Assembly (NCBI GenBank): GCA_051710585.1
Contig: JBPESP010000003.1
Location: 1 to 64,000 of the forward strand
DNA from: JBPESP01 sp051710585
GTDB lineage: Bacteria > Pseudomonadota > Gammaproteobacteria > Enterobacterales > Enterobacteriaceae
Reading direction: 5' to 3'
Length of the DNA stretch: 64,000 bases
The notes below the pieces were generated by a model. It had not been told where the DNA came from. It did not search any database and worked only from the letters and a program-made list of their open reading frames with translations. Shown piece after piece: positions 28,940 through 39,200 of this stretch. The translations under genes were made by a program, and so were the position numbers. Positions within the stretch are counted from its first letter, which is position 1. Every line of letters begins with the position of its first letter.

Positions 28940-29572
28940 TTAATAAGCATATGAAAGTATTTCTTTAGCTTCTTTACACAATCGATTACGAGCGAATATC
29001 AGTTGCAGTCGGCTTCCGCCGACCTGCCGCCAAAGTACGGCAGACCGGATGCCTGCCAGTAGTACGGCGCGTACCTTGTCCTGAATCTGTGTATTTTGTA
29101 ATGCCGCTGGCGCACCAGTAACCTGAATACGCGGGCCAAGCGGGCTGATAATATCCGTATAAATCCTAGCCATCGCACTGATAAATGTATTTGATAGTAA
29201 ATCAAAATGACTAAGCTGATGGTCAAGCTCATCGATGCAGCGACTTAACTCCGTTTGTGCACCACGATTACCGTTCAGTTTGCGTTCAAGAACTATCATC
29301 CCTAAGGTATACCGGGTTAGTTCAGCCCCCAATCCCTCACGCGACAAAGCATTCAACACGCTTTGCACTGTCTCCAATCCCATCCGCAAATGGGCCGGGT
29401 TATCACCGTAGACTGCATGCACAGCTGGCGGATTCAAATCTAGCAAACTATGGAAGGAGATGCGCAATGACTCCTCATCGCACTGGCTTTGATATGCAAG
29501 TTGCTGAACTAGCTGTGCACTCTGGCAAACGCCCGCCAGCGCCAGCGTAATATCTAAATAATTTTTTACCAA
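28940..29572 (-). CDS. hflD: High-frequency lysogenization protein HflD homologue
   Basis: HflD is a peripheral inner-membrane protein; in E. coli it binds lambda CII. Its cellular role is unclear. 210 residues (E. coli 213) with matching segments: NYLDITLALAGVCQSAQLVQ, GLETVQSVLNA, AELTRYTLGMIVLERKL, SPLGPRIQVTGAPAALQN, LLAGIRSAVLWRQVGG, FARNRL. The start is TTG at 29572, with GGAG about 10 bases upstream. It follows mnmA by 52 bases on the same strand, the E. coli arrangement. Confidence 0.95.
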   Translation of the reverse strand: MVKNYLDITLALAGVCQSAQLVQQLAYQSQCDEESLRISFHSLLDLNPPAVHAVYGDNPAHLRMGLETVQSVLNALSREGLGAELTRYTLGMIVLERKLNGNRGAQTELSRCIDELDHQLSHFDLLSNTFISAMARIYTDIISPLGPRIQVTGAPAALQNTQIQDKVRAVLLAGIRSAVLWRQVGGSRLQLIFARNRLCKEAKEILSYAY

Positions 29573-29624
29573 GAAGACTCCTATATCAGTCTCTGAGGTT
29601 AAATCTATCCGTCAAGTGTCTAGA

Positions 29625-30779
29625 TCAACGGCGTGCCAGGCGGACCACTTCTACACTGCGGGTGGATCCTTGGCGACTTAAGGGTTGGCGCTCCTCTATT
29701 ATTCCGCCGCCCAAACAGCATTTCGCCAGATAAAATACTGCTGATTGGCCAGGTGTGATAGCGCCGACGGGCTGATCGAAGTTTACCTGCAAACGCCCAT
29801 CAACCTGCGGCGTTACTAGACAAGCAATATAGGGCTGACGATAACGAGTTTTTAACATGCAACGCAGCGCTTCGGTAAGCGGTTCCCTTTTGACCCAGTG
29901 TAGCTGACCTGCAGTAAGACCAGTAGACATCAGCCGTGGATGCTGTTGGCCCTGAGCAACAATAAGCTGATTATGAGTAAGATCTTTATCTACCACATAC
30001 CAGGGTTCCTTACTACCACCGCGGATGCCGCCAATGCCCAATCCTTTACGCTGACCAAGCGTATGGTACATCAAGCCTTGGTGGCGAGCTACCTCCTTTC
30101 CGTCAACCGATACAATCGCTCCCGGCTGCGCTGGCAAGTAGCGGCTGAGGAAATCACGAAACTTTCGCTCGCCAATAAAACAAATGCCGGTGGAATCCTT
30201 TTTAGTGGCCGTTACTAGATCAAGCTTAGCAGCAATACGGCGTACTTTCGGTTTCGTCAGTTCCCCTATTGGAAAAAGGCAACGCGAAAGCTGTGCATGG
30301 CTAAGTGTATATAAAAAATAGCTCTGGTCTTTATTATCATCCAAACCGCCCAGTAGGCAGCTTTTGCCATCCACGTCGATGCGACGCACATAATGGCCAG
30401 TAGCGATATAGTCAGCGCCAAGTTCATTTTCAGCGAACTCTAAAAATGCTTTGAATTTAATTTCCTTATTACATAAAATATCTGGATTAGGGGTGCGGCC
30501 TGCCTGGTATTCAGCAAGAAAGTGTGCAAAAACGTTATCCCAATATTCGGCAGCGAAATTGACGGTATGTAGCATGATATCTAAAGTATCGCATACCGCC
30601 TGAGCATCAGCCAGATCACTTGCCGCACTGCAAAACTCCTCATTATCGTCCTCCTCCCAGTTTTTCATGAAAAGTCCCTCAACTAGATAACCCTGCTGCT
30701 GTAGCAACCAGGCAGAGACAGAAGAATCGACACCACCAGACATGCCGATGATTACTTTTTTTTGTTTATTATATGACAT
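29625..30779 (-). CDS. mnmA: tRNA 2-thiouridylase MnmA
   Basis: MnmA adenylates U34 of tRNA-Lys/Glu/Gln and inserts sulfur received from TusE. The PP-loop is IGMSGGVDSSVSAWLL, and the two catalytic cysteines sit in DILCNKEIKFKAF and STGICFIGERKF. 384 residues from the ATG at 30779 (MSYNKQKKVIIGMSGG), preceded by GAGAA; in-frame starts up to 87 bases earlier have no E. coli counterpart. The C-terminus runs some 15 residues past E. coli MnmA (368). With tusE kept at 1.9 kb, both ends of the last sulfur-transfer step are present here. Confidence 0.97.
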   Translation of the reverse strand: MSYNKQKKVIIGMSGGVDSSVSAWLLQQQGYLVEGLFMKNWEEDDNEEFCSAASDLADAQAVCDTLDIMLHTVNFAAEYWDNVFAHFLAEYQAGRTPNPDILCNKEIKFKAFLEFAENELGADYIATGHYVRRIDVDGKSCLLGGLDDNKDQSYFLYTLSHAQLSRCLFPIGELTKPKVRRIAAKLDLVTATKKDSTGICFIGERKFRDFLSRYLPAQPGAIVSVDGKEVARHQGLMYHTLGQRKGLGIGGIRGGSKEPWYVVDKDLTHNQLIVAQGQQHPRLMSTGLTAGQLHWVKREPLTEALRCMLKTRYRQPYIACLVTPQVDGRLQVNFDQPVGAITPGQSAVFYLAKCCLGGGIIEERQPLSRQGSTRSVEVVRLARR

Positions 30780-30939
30780 GGGATTCTCATGAATTAAATG
30801 ATCACCACGCGGCTCGTGGTGTAGTAAATGTATATATTTTATCATTATTGACTCTCGTGCTACCACCTTTAGTAGGGGTTAAACACATGCCTAACACACT
30901 CTGCGCTACAGAAACCAAGAATACCGTATAGCGGCACCG

Positions 30940-31403
30940 CTTAATCTGACAACACTAGCATCGTGATCGTTAAAATCACTAGTTGTAGGCCTGAAGAAAA
31001 TTCAGCTACCGGTGCTCGCTTTTCCGATAACAACGAAACCTCTCCGCCGCCTACGGCGGCGTAATTAATTGAAGGAGTAAATGAATTCAGCTTTTAAGAT
31101 AGTAGTTACGCAAAGCGGCAGATCAAAGCAGATCAGTTAGAGACAAAAAAACCGCGAACAAGAGTTGTTATTAGACACAATCCATTGATATTTCCGTAGG
31201 AAAGAATGGGGAGGGCAGCAAAACACGATTCTTCTCATAATTCATACTGCAATATGCCTCAATCATATGGTTTCCTCCACCTCAAGCTGCTAAGCAGGGT
31301 TATTCTAAGCAGTTAGCCTGTTGCATTATTTCTTCAAACACTATAAACTATCTCTCTACATTGTGCCACCTAGGCAATGGTAACATCTTGCTTGAACATA
31401 GTG
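30940..31403 (-). pseudogene. nudJ: Decayed nudJ (Nudix phosphatase)
   Basis: Minus-strand start MFKQDVTIA with a TAG as tenth codon (E. coli NudJ MFKPHVTVACVV), then VEETI, YQWIVSNNNSCSRFFCL (HQWIAPDKTPFLRFLFA) and following traces. Sits between rluE and mnmA as in E. coli. NudJ hydrolyses the HMP-PP of thiamine synthesis and other diphosphates. Confidence 0.7.
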
Positions 31404-31419
31404 ACTCTTGTCCGTCGTG

Positions 31420-31640
31420 AGCGTTTGGAAACGTTATTTATATCATTATAGGGCTAGGTTCCCAGCGCCAGACAGACTATCCAGGCACCAATTTTTATTT
31501 GATATCGAATAAGCCACTGCATCGTATCTCTGATCTGTACGATCAGACGGTGCACTTGGCTGGTAGAGGGATGGCATCGCGAACACGAATTAGCAGCATC
31601 CGCAATCATAACCATAAATCAGCCTTCGAAACTACAATCT
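31420..31640 (-). pseudogene. rluE: 3' remnant of rluE (23S rRNA pseudouridine synthase)
   Basis: One stretch reads about RLIVQIRD..MQWLIRYQIKIGAW..CLALGT, matching the RluE end [33 protein letters not shown]. Position next to nudJ supports it. Short and diverged, so less certain than the others. Confidence 0.5.
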
Positions 31641-31882
31641 AATACAAAATTCTGTAGTTACTGCTACTCCACTATTTCATTGACCCACTTTTCAGACAGG
31701 CAGATGATTTTATGAATAACTCAATAAATAATGAAGCTGGTTATTATAACGGTAATCATATTAATTAAGAAAGTGGAAATGGTTATCAAGAGGATGAACT
31801 TAAGATTTTTAACATCTTCATAAATCTTCTCCCGAGTAAATATAAAATAAGGTAGGTTGTATAAATAAGACATATTTTAAAG

Positions 31883-31914
31883 TGCCACATTTCCTGTAGC
31901 CAGGAAATGTGGCA
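31883..31914. repeat. Perfect inverted repeat, 14-bp arms, 4-nt spacer
   Basis: TGCCACATTTCCTG and CAGGAAATGTGGCA around TAGC, in non-coding sequence. Confidence 0.92.
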
Positions 31915-32201
31915 GGTATTATCTCACGTAGTGAGAGCAAGACAATTTAATGCCAGTGCGACCATGAAACGCTTATTATGTTTTACATTATCACTTAGTA
32001 ACTGAGATTATCCAAATCTTCGTCAGGGTAGTTACCCTGGCTACCCCGTTTCTTGTCAACCTGCTTAGAAAGACAATGACAAACAAGCGTCCAGAAAGCT
32101 AGCGAGGGAGAGTAGCCTTTCCTTCGCCTAATGGAAGGAAAACGGAAGCGGACGGCGAAGTGAACGCTTTTTCTAAGTTGCCGCGCAACGCTAGCATTAG
32201 C

Positions 32202-32228
32202 GTTTTGTATACGAAGGGTATACAAAAC
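32202..32228. repeat. Perfect inverted repeat, 11-bp arms, 5-nt spacer
   Basis: GTTTTGTATAC and GTATACAAAAC around GAAGG, directly after a smaller stem AACGCTA/TAGCGTT. Confidence 0.9.
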
Positions 32229-32967
32229 TTTTAGCAGTATTATTGTAGACTCTCCAGTATCCGCTTTCTTCTTGCCGATTAGGTTATGCCACATCATTAT
32301 CGATTTTAATATATTGCCAGACTAGCAAATTGAGTTCTCTATTTTGATATTCCTCTACAGGAAATAGAGGAGTTAAAAAACATATCTTGTTCTTTCTTGG
32401 TGTATAAGACAATTTATATGATAAATATCATAACTTTTAATTAATATCTATAAAAATCCAATTTTACTAATTTATATTAGTAATAATATATTTTATATTA
32501 TTAAATATTCTAAGGACGCTTAACTATGATTATTTTAATTAATATATATGTAACCAATAATAACGATAAATCCACGCTACTAATCTAGGTACCGACGGGT
32601 ATTTACGTCGGTAGTTATTTACTGGCTATAAATATTATGATCTATGGTACATATTTGCAAGTTAAACTGTACTCATCATTACAACTATTTAGAGTAAATA
32701 CCCTATTATAATCTAATTATACAGGCTTTATATTTAAAATACAGATATAAACTAAAGATCTAAAGACAATTTTATTCATTATATAACTTTTCTTCAGAAA
32801 AATTCGAACATAGAATGACAGTTATTTTCCTGGAAATGGATAGTATTATTATCCCGCGCCTACCAGATTTTTATAGTACGATAAATTGCGCTATTTAATG
32901 ATGGTAATTAAATTATCTTTAATTACGCTTAATATTTACAATTTAGCTGATCTTATTCATTATAGTG

Positions 32968-33915
32968 GAAAACTAAATTTAGTTAATTAAACAGAGGCCT
33001 ATATATTCACCTTAGAATAACACGGGGTTTAACCAATGACAAAGAGGAAATTTTAGTCCTGAATTCAAATGCTAATCTACTCAACTGGTTGTCGACAAAA
33101 TTTCACCGTCGTGAAGGAAGCAAAAGCTATAATCGTCGATCTTTCTACGATAAGAAAGAGGTAAAACAACTGTATGATGAGCAGTAGAAGAAAATGTTAA
33201 AAGTCTCTTTAATAAAAGAACAAATCTAAATACCTACACTCAAGAAAAAATATATAACTAATTAAAATATAAAGTGAAATATTAAAAGTTTACAGTGCTC
33301 TTGATGTCATACCCTTTTAAAAAGTTCTCATAAATATGGATACTCAGAGTTTTTAAGATTCATTGCGGCAGTGATAAATACTGGAAAGTAACCCTAATAA
33401 GACAAACAGCAGGCGAAAGATATTGTTCAGGCAGGCGCATGAACTTTACAATATAAGCAATGGTGCAGCAGATGTGAAAAGTATCGTCACTATGGCACCC
33501 TAGAAACTTATGAATCTGACCCTGCCCACCAAGGTCCAGGCTTACAAAAAAAAGCTAAGAGCGGGTCAGTTGTTAGCAGCCGACGTACAGGTATAGGTTA
33601 TACACATGATAATTAAGCGAATATTGCGATCCTGCTTTCTTTTGAAAGCCAGTTAACTTGTAATGGAGCTAAGCAGATATGAAGTGAGTGACATCTATTT
33701 TAGAATAGGGAACATAAGCATAACTCTCTTGCAATTACAGAGTATGTAATGAATATTACAGTACACTCAGACCGCATGAATATAACAGTAAATTGCCGCT
33801 AAAAGTATCGTAAAACAGATACTATAAAAAACTATAACACAGTGGCAAATTTTAATGGAATAGTAAACTAATCAACATTAACACTACCCTGGCTAAAATT
33901 AATAAAAAAATCCAC
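32968..33915 (+). mobile_element. IS3-family remnant, copy F, both ends present
   Basis: Left end near 32970 (ACTAAATTTAGTTAAT) and right end near 33905 (GGCTAAAATTAAT) match other copies and each other in inverted sense. OrfA opens at ATG 33036 with MTKRKF, frameshifts, then SPEFK. OrfB pieces: QAHELYNISNGAADVKSIVTM, KLMNLTLPTKVQAY, ANIAI..SFESQLTCNGAK, then the end HEYNSKLPL. The DDE core between CNGAK and HEYN is deleted, so the copy is about 950 bp instead of roughly 1.2 kb. Dead. Confidence 0.85.
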
Positions 33916-33989
33916 CTCGATATAAATTGCCTCTTTGTGCACCCTGTCTCGCAGTCAATAAAACCCCATTCTACCACCCTAACAGTATC

Positions 33990-34275
33990 AGTATTTAACT
34001 ACCATTCTAATATTTTTTAAAACACTGTGAAGGAAACCGCGCTGCTTATAATCTCGTTTTATCAACTAATTTTCGCTGGATTGTAGCTTGATATGTCATC
34101 GGCTAAAAATATGTTCTCGTATTGTTATACAAATATTCTTACCAGTCATTACTAATCTTCTTGAAATCGTGTTCATATTCAGTTTTAAATAATACCCCTT
34201 ATTTTAAATAAGGATATCTTAAGTATCAACAGACTTATATTACTTTTCTTATGTAAATAAATCACCTGGTGTGTA
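33990..34275. repeat. Repeat R3, copy 2
   Basis: Diverged copy of 19115-19375, sharing on the minus strand about TGACTGGTAAGAATATTTGT then ATAACAATACGAGAACATAT. It starts just beyond IS copy F, as copy 1 does beyond copy E. Confidence 0.5.
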
Positions 34276-34379
34276 ATTCGTATTCTGTACCCTAGCTTTT
34301 TCTTTAGCTCGTTTAATGTGATACTTAGTAGATGTTTCAATTACTTTTCAGTCTGAAGACCTGCACCGGGAAGGCAGTA

Positions 34380-35700
34380 TTACCATACTAAAGTATGGTG
34401 CAGAAATAAACGCCGGCCAGCTAACAAATAATCACTTCATTAGGTGTATATATTCCAACAACCCGTATAAGCTAGGCGATATACTTCAATTAACTTTTTG
34501 GTAAAATATTTGTTATTAATCAGTTCAACCCAACCGCTGCTGAGCTATGCGTTTCTCTTTTAGCATAAATATCTCATATAATTCACCTGGCATAAGGTGT
34601 TAAATATCCTCCACTTCCTTAGTCAATAGGACCTAAGGTAGAAGGAGGTATCATTGATTTACCGTTATCTCAGTATCACGCTGTGCTTGTAGCTTTGATT
34701 ATAGCACGTTGCACCTCCTCAGTTCTTTCTATCAGCAGTTAGCGTCTGCCTGTTGGGTAATATCGTTAGCATTTCCTGCTAGGAAGGTTCAATTCCTCCC
34801 ACTAACAAAGTGCATTAGATAAAACTAGTAGTTCCCATTATACTACCGTATCTTTGTGATCAAAATTTAGCCCGTCTTATAAATTCAGAAAGCGTAGGAG
34901 GAATAACCTACCTGCCTAACCCCCTCCAGCCTATTCAATAATGTCCGTGCCTACAGATTATCAGAGGATACTGGTAACATGCTCAGTGTGTAGTCGGAGG
35001 GAAATCCTAATAATATTTGCATCCAGTATTTTGTTGCTTTTGTAACTGACATTGACATTATCCTAGTAAGAAAATAACGGATTACCATGGTGCTACTACA
35101 TGGTATAATTCCATAAATTTTCTACCGTGATAGCATTTTCCACCAGAGAGAAATCCAATACACCAGATAGCAGGTGTGTCTACCTAGAACAAAAGTCATC
35201 TCTAGAGTTAAAGGGCTGTTCCGTATATCTATACACCACTTCTATATCAGGGACCTACCGTATACTATACGTAGGTATTTACTGACATCTATAAACTCAG
35301 TCCTACTTCTGCTACACCTGACATACCTTAATTGTTGAATAACTAAACCACCCCCCTTCTTTGTTACTCCCTCTCAGTTTAGTATTACCCACTTTATCAT
35401 ATACGGTTGAGCTTGCTTGCAAGCTGTTTTTATCCATCCCTTTCCGGTTACAGCCTTTTTTTAGCGTTAGCCAACATGGGTAGGATGGCCTGCGTAGGCA
35501 TCGGGCAATATTCCCGTTTTGACTCTTCAATGATAAAGGCCACTGCCACAATACGGGCCATGCCAGTACGCTGTAAGCGGACCACTTCCCTGTAACAGCA
35601 TCATGCCCGCATATTAGTAATCTGCTTCTGATGATTGTTAAGGCTTTATATTTGTGCTCAAGAAGTTGCACGTGACGCCAGCTTATCGCGTGACTTTATG
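34380..35700 (-). repeat. Repeat R2, copy 1 (decayed protein-coding tract, possibly prophage)
   Basis: About 1.3 kb that matches 61610-63060 in the same order and orientation. Example: GCATAAATATCTCATATAAT (34563) against GCATAAACATCTCGTGCAAT (61780). The minus strand has broken coding frames, e.g. near 35550 IVAVAFIIEESKREYCPMPT, with FMVEESK at the equivalent place in copy 2. I cannot name the proteins. Position beside a serine-resolvase remnant (copy 2) suggests mobile or phage DNA. Both copies are dead. Confidence 0.55.
35253..35276. repeat. Hairpin in R2 copy 1
   Basis: ACCTA plus CGTATA pairs with TATACG plus TAGGT around a single C, with one bulged C in the left arm. R2 copy 2 has a perfect 8-bp stem of other sequence at the same place (62418-62435), between the same flanks (GGGAC on the left, ATTTACTG on the right). 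Confidence 0.75.
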
Positions 35701-35813
35701 TCAGTGTTGCACTTGATTAACTTATCAACACACTCAAAAGAAGTGATCCTAACTAGCGAGATTCAGTCAATAATGAGGAAGGCTAATAGAAGATCCTTGA
35801 GACGCTACTTGGA

Positions 35814-35847
35814 AAACAACTCTAATAAAAAACATTTAGAGTTGTTT
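35814..35847. repeat. Perfect inverted repeat, 12-bp arms, 10-nt spacer
   Basis: AAACAACTCTAA and TTAGAGTTGTTT in sequence between repeat R2 and the carB remnant; no gene assignable here. Confidence 0.9.
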
Positions 35848-36019
35848 ATAACATTTGCTTTCAAGTAAAAAAAATCAAGAGTGTATTGACATTATCAAGA
35901 TATTAAGGTTACTTAGGTAACCTGTTACCCATTCTTCAAAACTAAAAAGAGAAGCGGTATCCCATACTCTTTCGAGTAAAGAAATAATTATTAGCATACC
36001 ATATATTACATAAAATCAG

Positions 36020-37260
36020 CGTTTCTAACCCTGTGTGTTTCCCTGTTCCTCCACTGGAGTCCAAGGCTCTAGCTATTATTAGCTTTTCCTATCGCCAAAG
36101 TGTGGCTACCAATGTTTTCGGTAAGTTATATCTTTAATAAACTAATAAACGACATTAGCAGAGCCGGCCCCATACACTGGGCCTCCTTTAAGGGTTATGT
36201 AATTATTAAAATCCAGTACTTCAATTTTAAGAAATTTACAAGTACCAACAACCGTATAACCACGTAGATAAAATCAGGCTGTGAGGTCATAGCTCTCTAT
36301 CCATGGCCCTATTCTCGATCGTACTCATAAAGAGTCATTGAAAGATTATTTGCAACCTAAAAGGAATAGCAGTGGCCTCGATCCTAAGTTAACCTCGATG
36401 TTTCAGAAACATTAATCACATTGTGGCAAGAACTGAAGGATGGCGGCAATAAACGTATCTGGTATCTAGCCGCCGCATTCTGTACCAACATGTAAATAGA
36501 TGAAGTATTTTCCCTTCCAAGCATCAACCGCTGATTCCTTTTGTAAATTGATTAACTGTGATCAAAGTAGAAAAAATGAGATGGCGGAGCTGATAGGATC
36601 ATAGTACGCTCAGAAATAGATAACTAACTATTTATGTCAGTTGACACGTACGGAGTTCTACACCTCTACACCGCCGAGTTCGCTACTAATATTGCCTACA
36701 CATACTCAACTCACAATGAAAAATATGAATCTAAGCCGTATTAAAATCATGAAGAAATCATGGGGCTCTTTATTAGAGGTGTACAGGAGCATTCGCCGAA
36801 GTGATGCTTGGCAGATCCAGTCATACATATACATAAAGAAAAGCAACTTAACGCTTTTACTATCAGTTCGTGAAGGCGACAAAACCAGGTAATCAATTTA
36901 CCAGGCAGGTTTCTGAAGCATGGTTTTGAGCTGAATGCAACCCATGCCACGACAGTAGTAATTCTGGGCGAGGCTAGCATTAATCCGCGTCTAGTAAATA
37001 AAGTTCATAAGGGAGGTCTGTATATTCAATACTGTATTAAAACTATGAATGCAGTTATGTCGTCGACATGAGCGCCCCCGCCGCCTTGTAATATAAAGTG
37101 AATTATGATATCAACACTGAACAGTGGCTTTGTGGTGACGAATATCCCCATAGTATTGATACTACCTGTCCACTGTCTAAGTAATTTCGGTACAGAAAAT
37201 GCATACTCCGACTCGGGGAGTGTAACCGCTTTCATTTTACCTGCGCGATGCTTTAAGCAC
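36020..37260 (+). pseudogene. carB: Decayed carB (carbamoyl-phosphate synthase large chain), internally deleted
   Basis: Pieces in order: NDISRAGP, KIQYFNFKKFTSTNNRITT (for KIPRFNFEKFAGANDRLTT), ESLKDYLQPKRNSSGLDPKL, TAEFATNIAYTYSTHNE, LLLSVREGDKTR, FLKHGFELNATHATTVVI, LGEASINPRLVNKVHKGG and MISTLNSGFVV. The first third and much of the second half are missing, and stops are common. CarB makes carbamoyl phosphate for arginine and pyrimidines. folA follows on the same strand, as in the carAB..folA region of E. coli. Confidence 0.9.
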
Positions 37261-37355
37261 TTTCTAAAATTTATTACTCTTTACAATAGGAGATATCGAC
37301 ACCTTGGTTTTATCTCCATATAGTATCAACGATTTTATTATCTATAAGGTATTGT

Positions 37356-37841
37356 ATGATTATTAGCCTAATTGCCGCTCTGGCAGTGGATCGTGTGATT
37401 GGTATGGAAAATTCTATACCTTGGCACCTTCCGACTGATCTGGCCAGGTTCAAGCGTAACACGCTTAACAAACCGGTTATCATGGGGCGTAGAACGTTTG
37501 AGTCCATTACAAAACCGCTGACTGGAAGGCAGAATATTGTATTAAGCAGGCATCCCGGCGATAACGACGCCGTCACTTGGGTGAGGACATCTGCGGAAGC
37601 GCTAGTGGCAGCCGGTGAAGTAGCTGAGGTGATGGTAATCGGTGGTGCTAAAGTTTACAAGACGTTTCTACCTCAGGCCGCGCGCCTCTATCTGACCCAC
37701 ATAGAAGCTGAAGTGGAGGGTGATGCCTGGTTTCCTGACTATAAGCCGGATGAATGGTGCTCTACCTTTAGTGTATTTTATGAGAGTGACGAGAGGAATA
37801 CCCACAGGTACTGCTTTGAAGTTCTGGATCGGATCTTTTGA
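37356..37841 (+). CDS. folA: Dihydrofolate reductase
   Basis: FolA reduces dihydrofolate with NADPH. 161 residues (E. coli 159), starting MIISLIAALAVDRVIGMEN. Active-site segment IPWHLPTDLARFKRNT keeps the catalytic Asp (position 28 here, 27 in E. coli). NADPH-site VIMGRRTFESI and VIGGAKVYKTFLP, then LYLTHIEAEVEGDAWFPDY, are intact. It faces apaH convergently with about 108 bases between the stops. Essential for dTMP and one-carbon supply. Confidence 0.97.
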   Translation: MIISLIAALAVDRVIGMENSIPWHLPTDLARFKRNTLNKPVIMGRRTFESITKPLTGRQNIVLSRHPGDNDAVTWVRTSAEALVAAGEVAEVMVIGGAKVYKTFLPQAARLYLTHIEAEVEGDAWFPDYKPDEWCSTFSVFYESDERNTHRYCFEVLDRIF

Positions 37842-37949
37842 TAGAAAACCCTCCCGTAGGCGCTCTTGCGCTGGATTTAAACACTACCAACCGCTGAATT
37901 CTCAGCTTATTAAAGCATTGGAGTAAGAGTAAGGAGACATGAAGCTTAG

Positions 37950-38792
37950 TTAATAATGGAGTTTTCGCCACCAGTTTTTTTGATGATTTGAGGGTATATG
38001 AATAAATGCTTTGTCTTCCCAACGCAGCAGGGTCAATTTGCCGCCCCAACAGCAGCCAGTATCAAGCCCATAGATGTGTGCTGGCGTTCCCTGATCCATA
38101 AGCGAGGCCCAATGACCAAAAACAACGCTATAGCGTTTAAGCACCGGCCCTGGTAACGAGAACCACGGCCGCAACGCCGCCGGAGCTTTTTCCGGTGTAT
38201 CCTTGCAGTTCATTTCCAACTGACCATTAGGAAAACAGTAGCGCATACGGGTAAAAACATTGACACTAAACCGTAAGCGTGCCAGGCTACTTAGTTGAGG
38301 ACTCCAATTGTTCGGCATATCACCGTACATAGCGTCAAGGAACAGGGGGTAGCTTTCACTTTTTAGAACCATCTCAACTTCCATAGCGCATTGACGCGCC
38401 GTGGTGAGATCCCACTGCGGCGTAATGCCGGCGTGGGCCATAACCAGTTTTTTCTCTTCATCGACCTGCAGAATTGGCTGAAAGCGAAGCCAATTGATCA
38501 ATTTATCAGCATCTGGCGCTTCCAGCAGCGGCGTGATACGATCTTTTAGCTTATTAGGACTAATACCAGCATACACCGCCAAAAGATGGAGATCATGGTT
38601 GCCAAGTACCAATCGTACGCTGTTACTCAGATTGTATACCAGACGAAGTACCTCTAGAGAACAAGGCCCGCGGGCAACAAGATCGCCTGTTAACCACAGA
38701 GTATCCACCGCCGGATCGAATCGTACTTTCTCTAATATAATTTCTAGCTCATCGTAGCAGCCGTGAATATCGCCAATTAAATAAGTCGACAT
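37950..38792 (-). CDS. apaH: Diadenosine tetraphosphatase ApaH
   Basis: ApaH cleaves Ap4A to two ADP, and removes NpnN caps from RNA. 280 residues, as E. coli. Metallophosphatase motifs: GDIHGCYDE, WLTGDLVARGP, LVLGNHDLHLL, MAHAGITPQWDL, FGHWASL and DTGCCWGG. Last gene of the lptD-surA-pdxA-rsmA-apaG-apaH operon. It still reads well though apaG just upstream is broken, so it must be translated from its own ribosome site. Confidence 0.97.
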   Translation of the reverse strand: MSTYLIGDIHGCYDELEIILEKVRFDPAVDTLWLTGDLVARGPCSLEVLRLVYNLSNSVRLVLGNHDLHLLAVYAGISPNKLKDRITPLLEAPDADKLINWLRFQPILQVDEEKKLVMAHAGITPQWDLTTARQCAMEVEMVLKSESYPLFLDAMYGDMPNNWSPQLSSLARLRFSVNVFTRMRYCFPNGQLEMNCKDTPEKAPAALRPWFSLPGPVLKRYSVVFGHWASLMDQGTPAHIYGLDTGCCWGGKLTLLRWEDKAFIHIPSNHQKNWWRKLHY

Positions 38793-38794
38793 AG

Positions 38795-39176
38795 TTAGTT
38801 TATAAGAGAAGGAATTGCTAGGCGGAAGACGGGGATAGTAACATGAAATCCTTGTCCTTGATCATCGATCATATCGTAATAACCTTGCATGGTACCCAGC
38901 GGGGTTTCCAGTACTGCGCCACTGGTGTATATTGAAATTCCCCCCCCGGGGGAAATACGCGGCTTTTCACCGATAACACCATCGCCCCTGAACCTCTGTC
39001 TTCTGGCCATTGGCATTGGTGATCAACTAGTAACATCCTATCAGTTGTACGAGGTGACGACTTAAATTACGTAGTGTAATGATATAAGCAAAGACATAAC
39101 GATCACTTTCCGGCTGAGACTGCGTATCGATGTACATACCCTGAACCTGAAAACAAACACAGGGTGAATTAATCAT
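38795..39176 (-). pseudogene. apaG: Recently broken apaG
   Basis: From ATG 39176 the protein reads like E. coli ApaG (125 aa): MINSPCVCFQVQGMYIDTQ, YVFAYIITLRNLS, then a TAG replaces the codon of GRYW. After the stop LITNANGQKTEVQG continues, a one-base shift follows, then a C8G5 run (38940-38952) with another shift, then YTSGAVLETPLGTMQGYY and VFRLAIPSLIN. Three lesions in an otherwise legible gene show a young pseudogene. A 74-codon open frame over its 3' part is just the surviving end. It sits inside a live operon. Confidence 0.9.
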
Positions 39177-39200
39177 CAAAGCACTCCTTTTAGTCTTTTT

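Larger units (their letters stand above)
31641..32967. other. Gene-free stretch before IS copy F
   Basis: A 100-codon minus-strand frame (31995-32297) looks like nothing I know and has no ribosome site. The stretch holds two perfect palindromes (31883-31914, 32202-32228) and smaller stems at 32034-32049 and 32120-32143, then an AT-rich run from about 32330. A gene-order break lies here: rluE on the left, carB on the right. Confidence 0.45.

Noticed and set aside
31995..32297. 100-codon minus-strand frame
   Set aside because: No ribosome site, no likeness to any family, and crosses two hairpins; treated as chance or decayed DNA.
35312..35671. 119-codon minus-strand frame
   Set aside because: Part of repeat R2; the homologous stretch in copy 2 is broken, and the protein-like signal switches frames within it, so it is not an intact gene.
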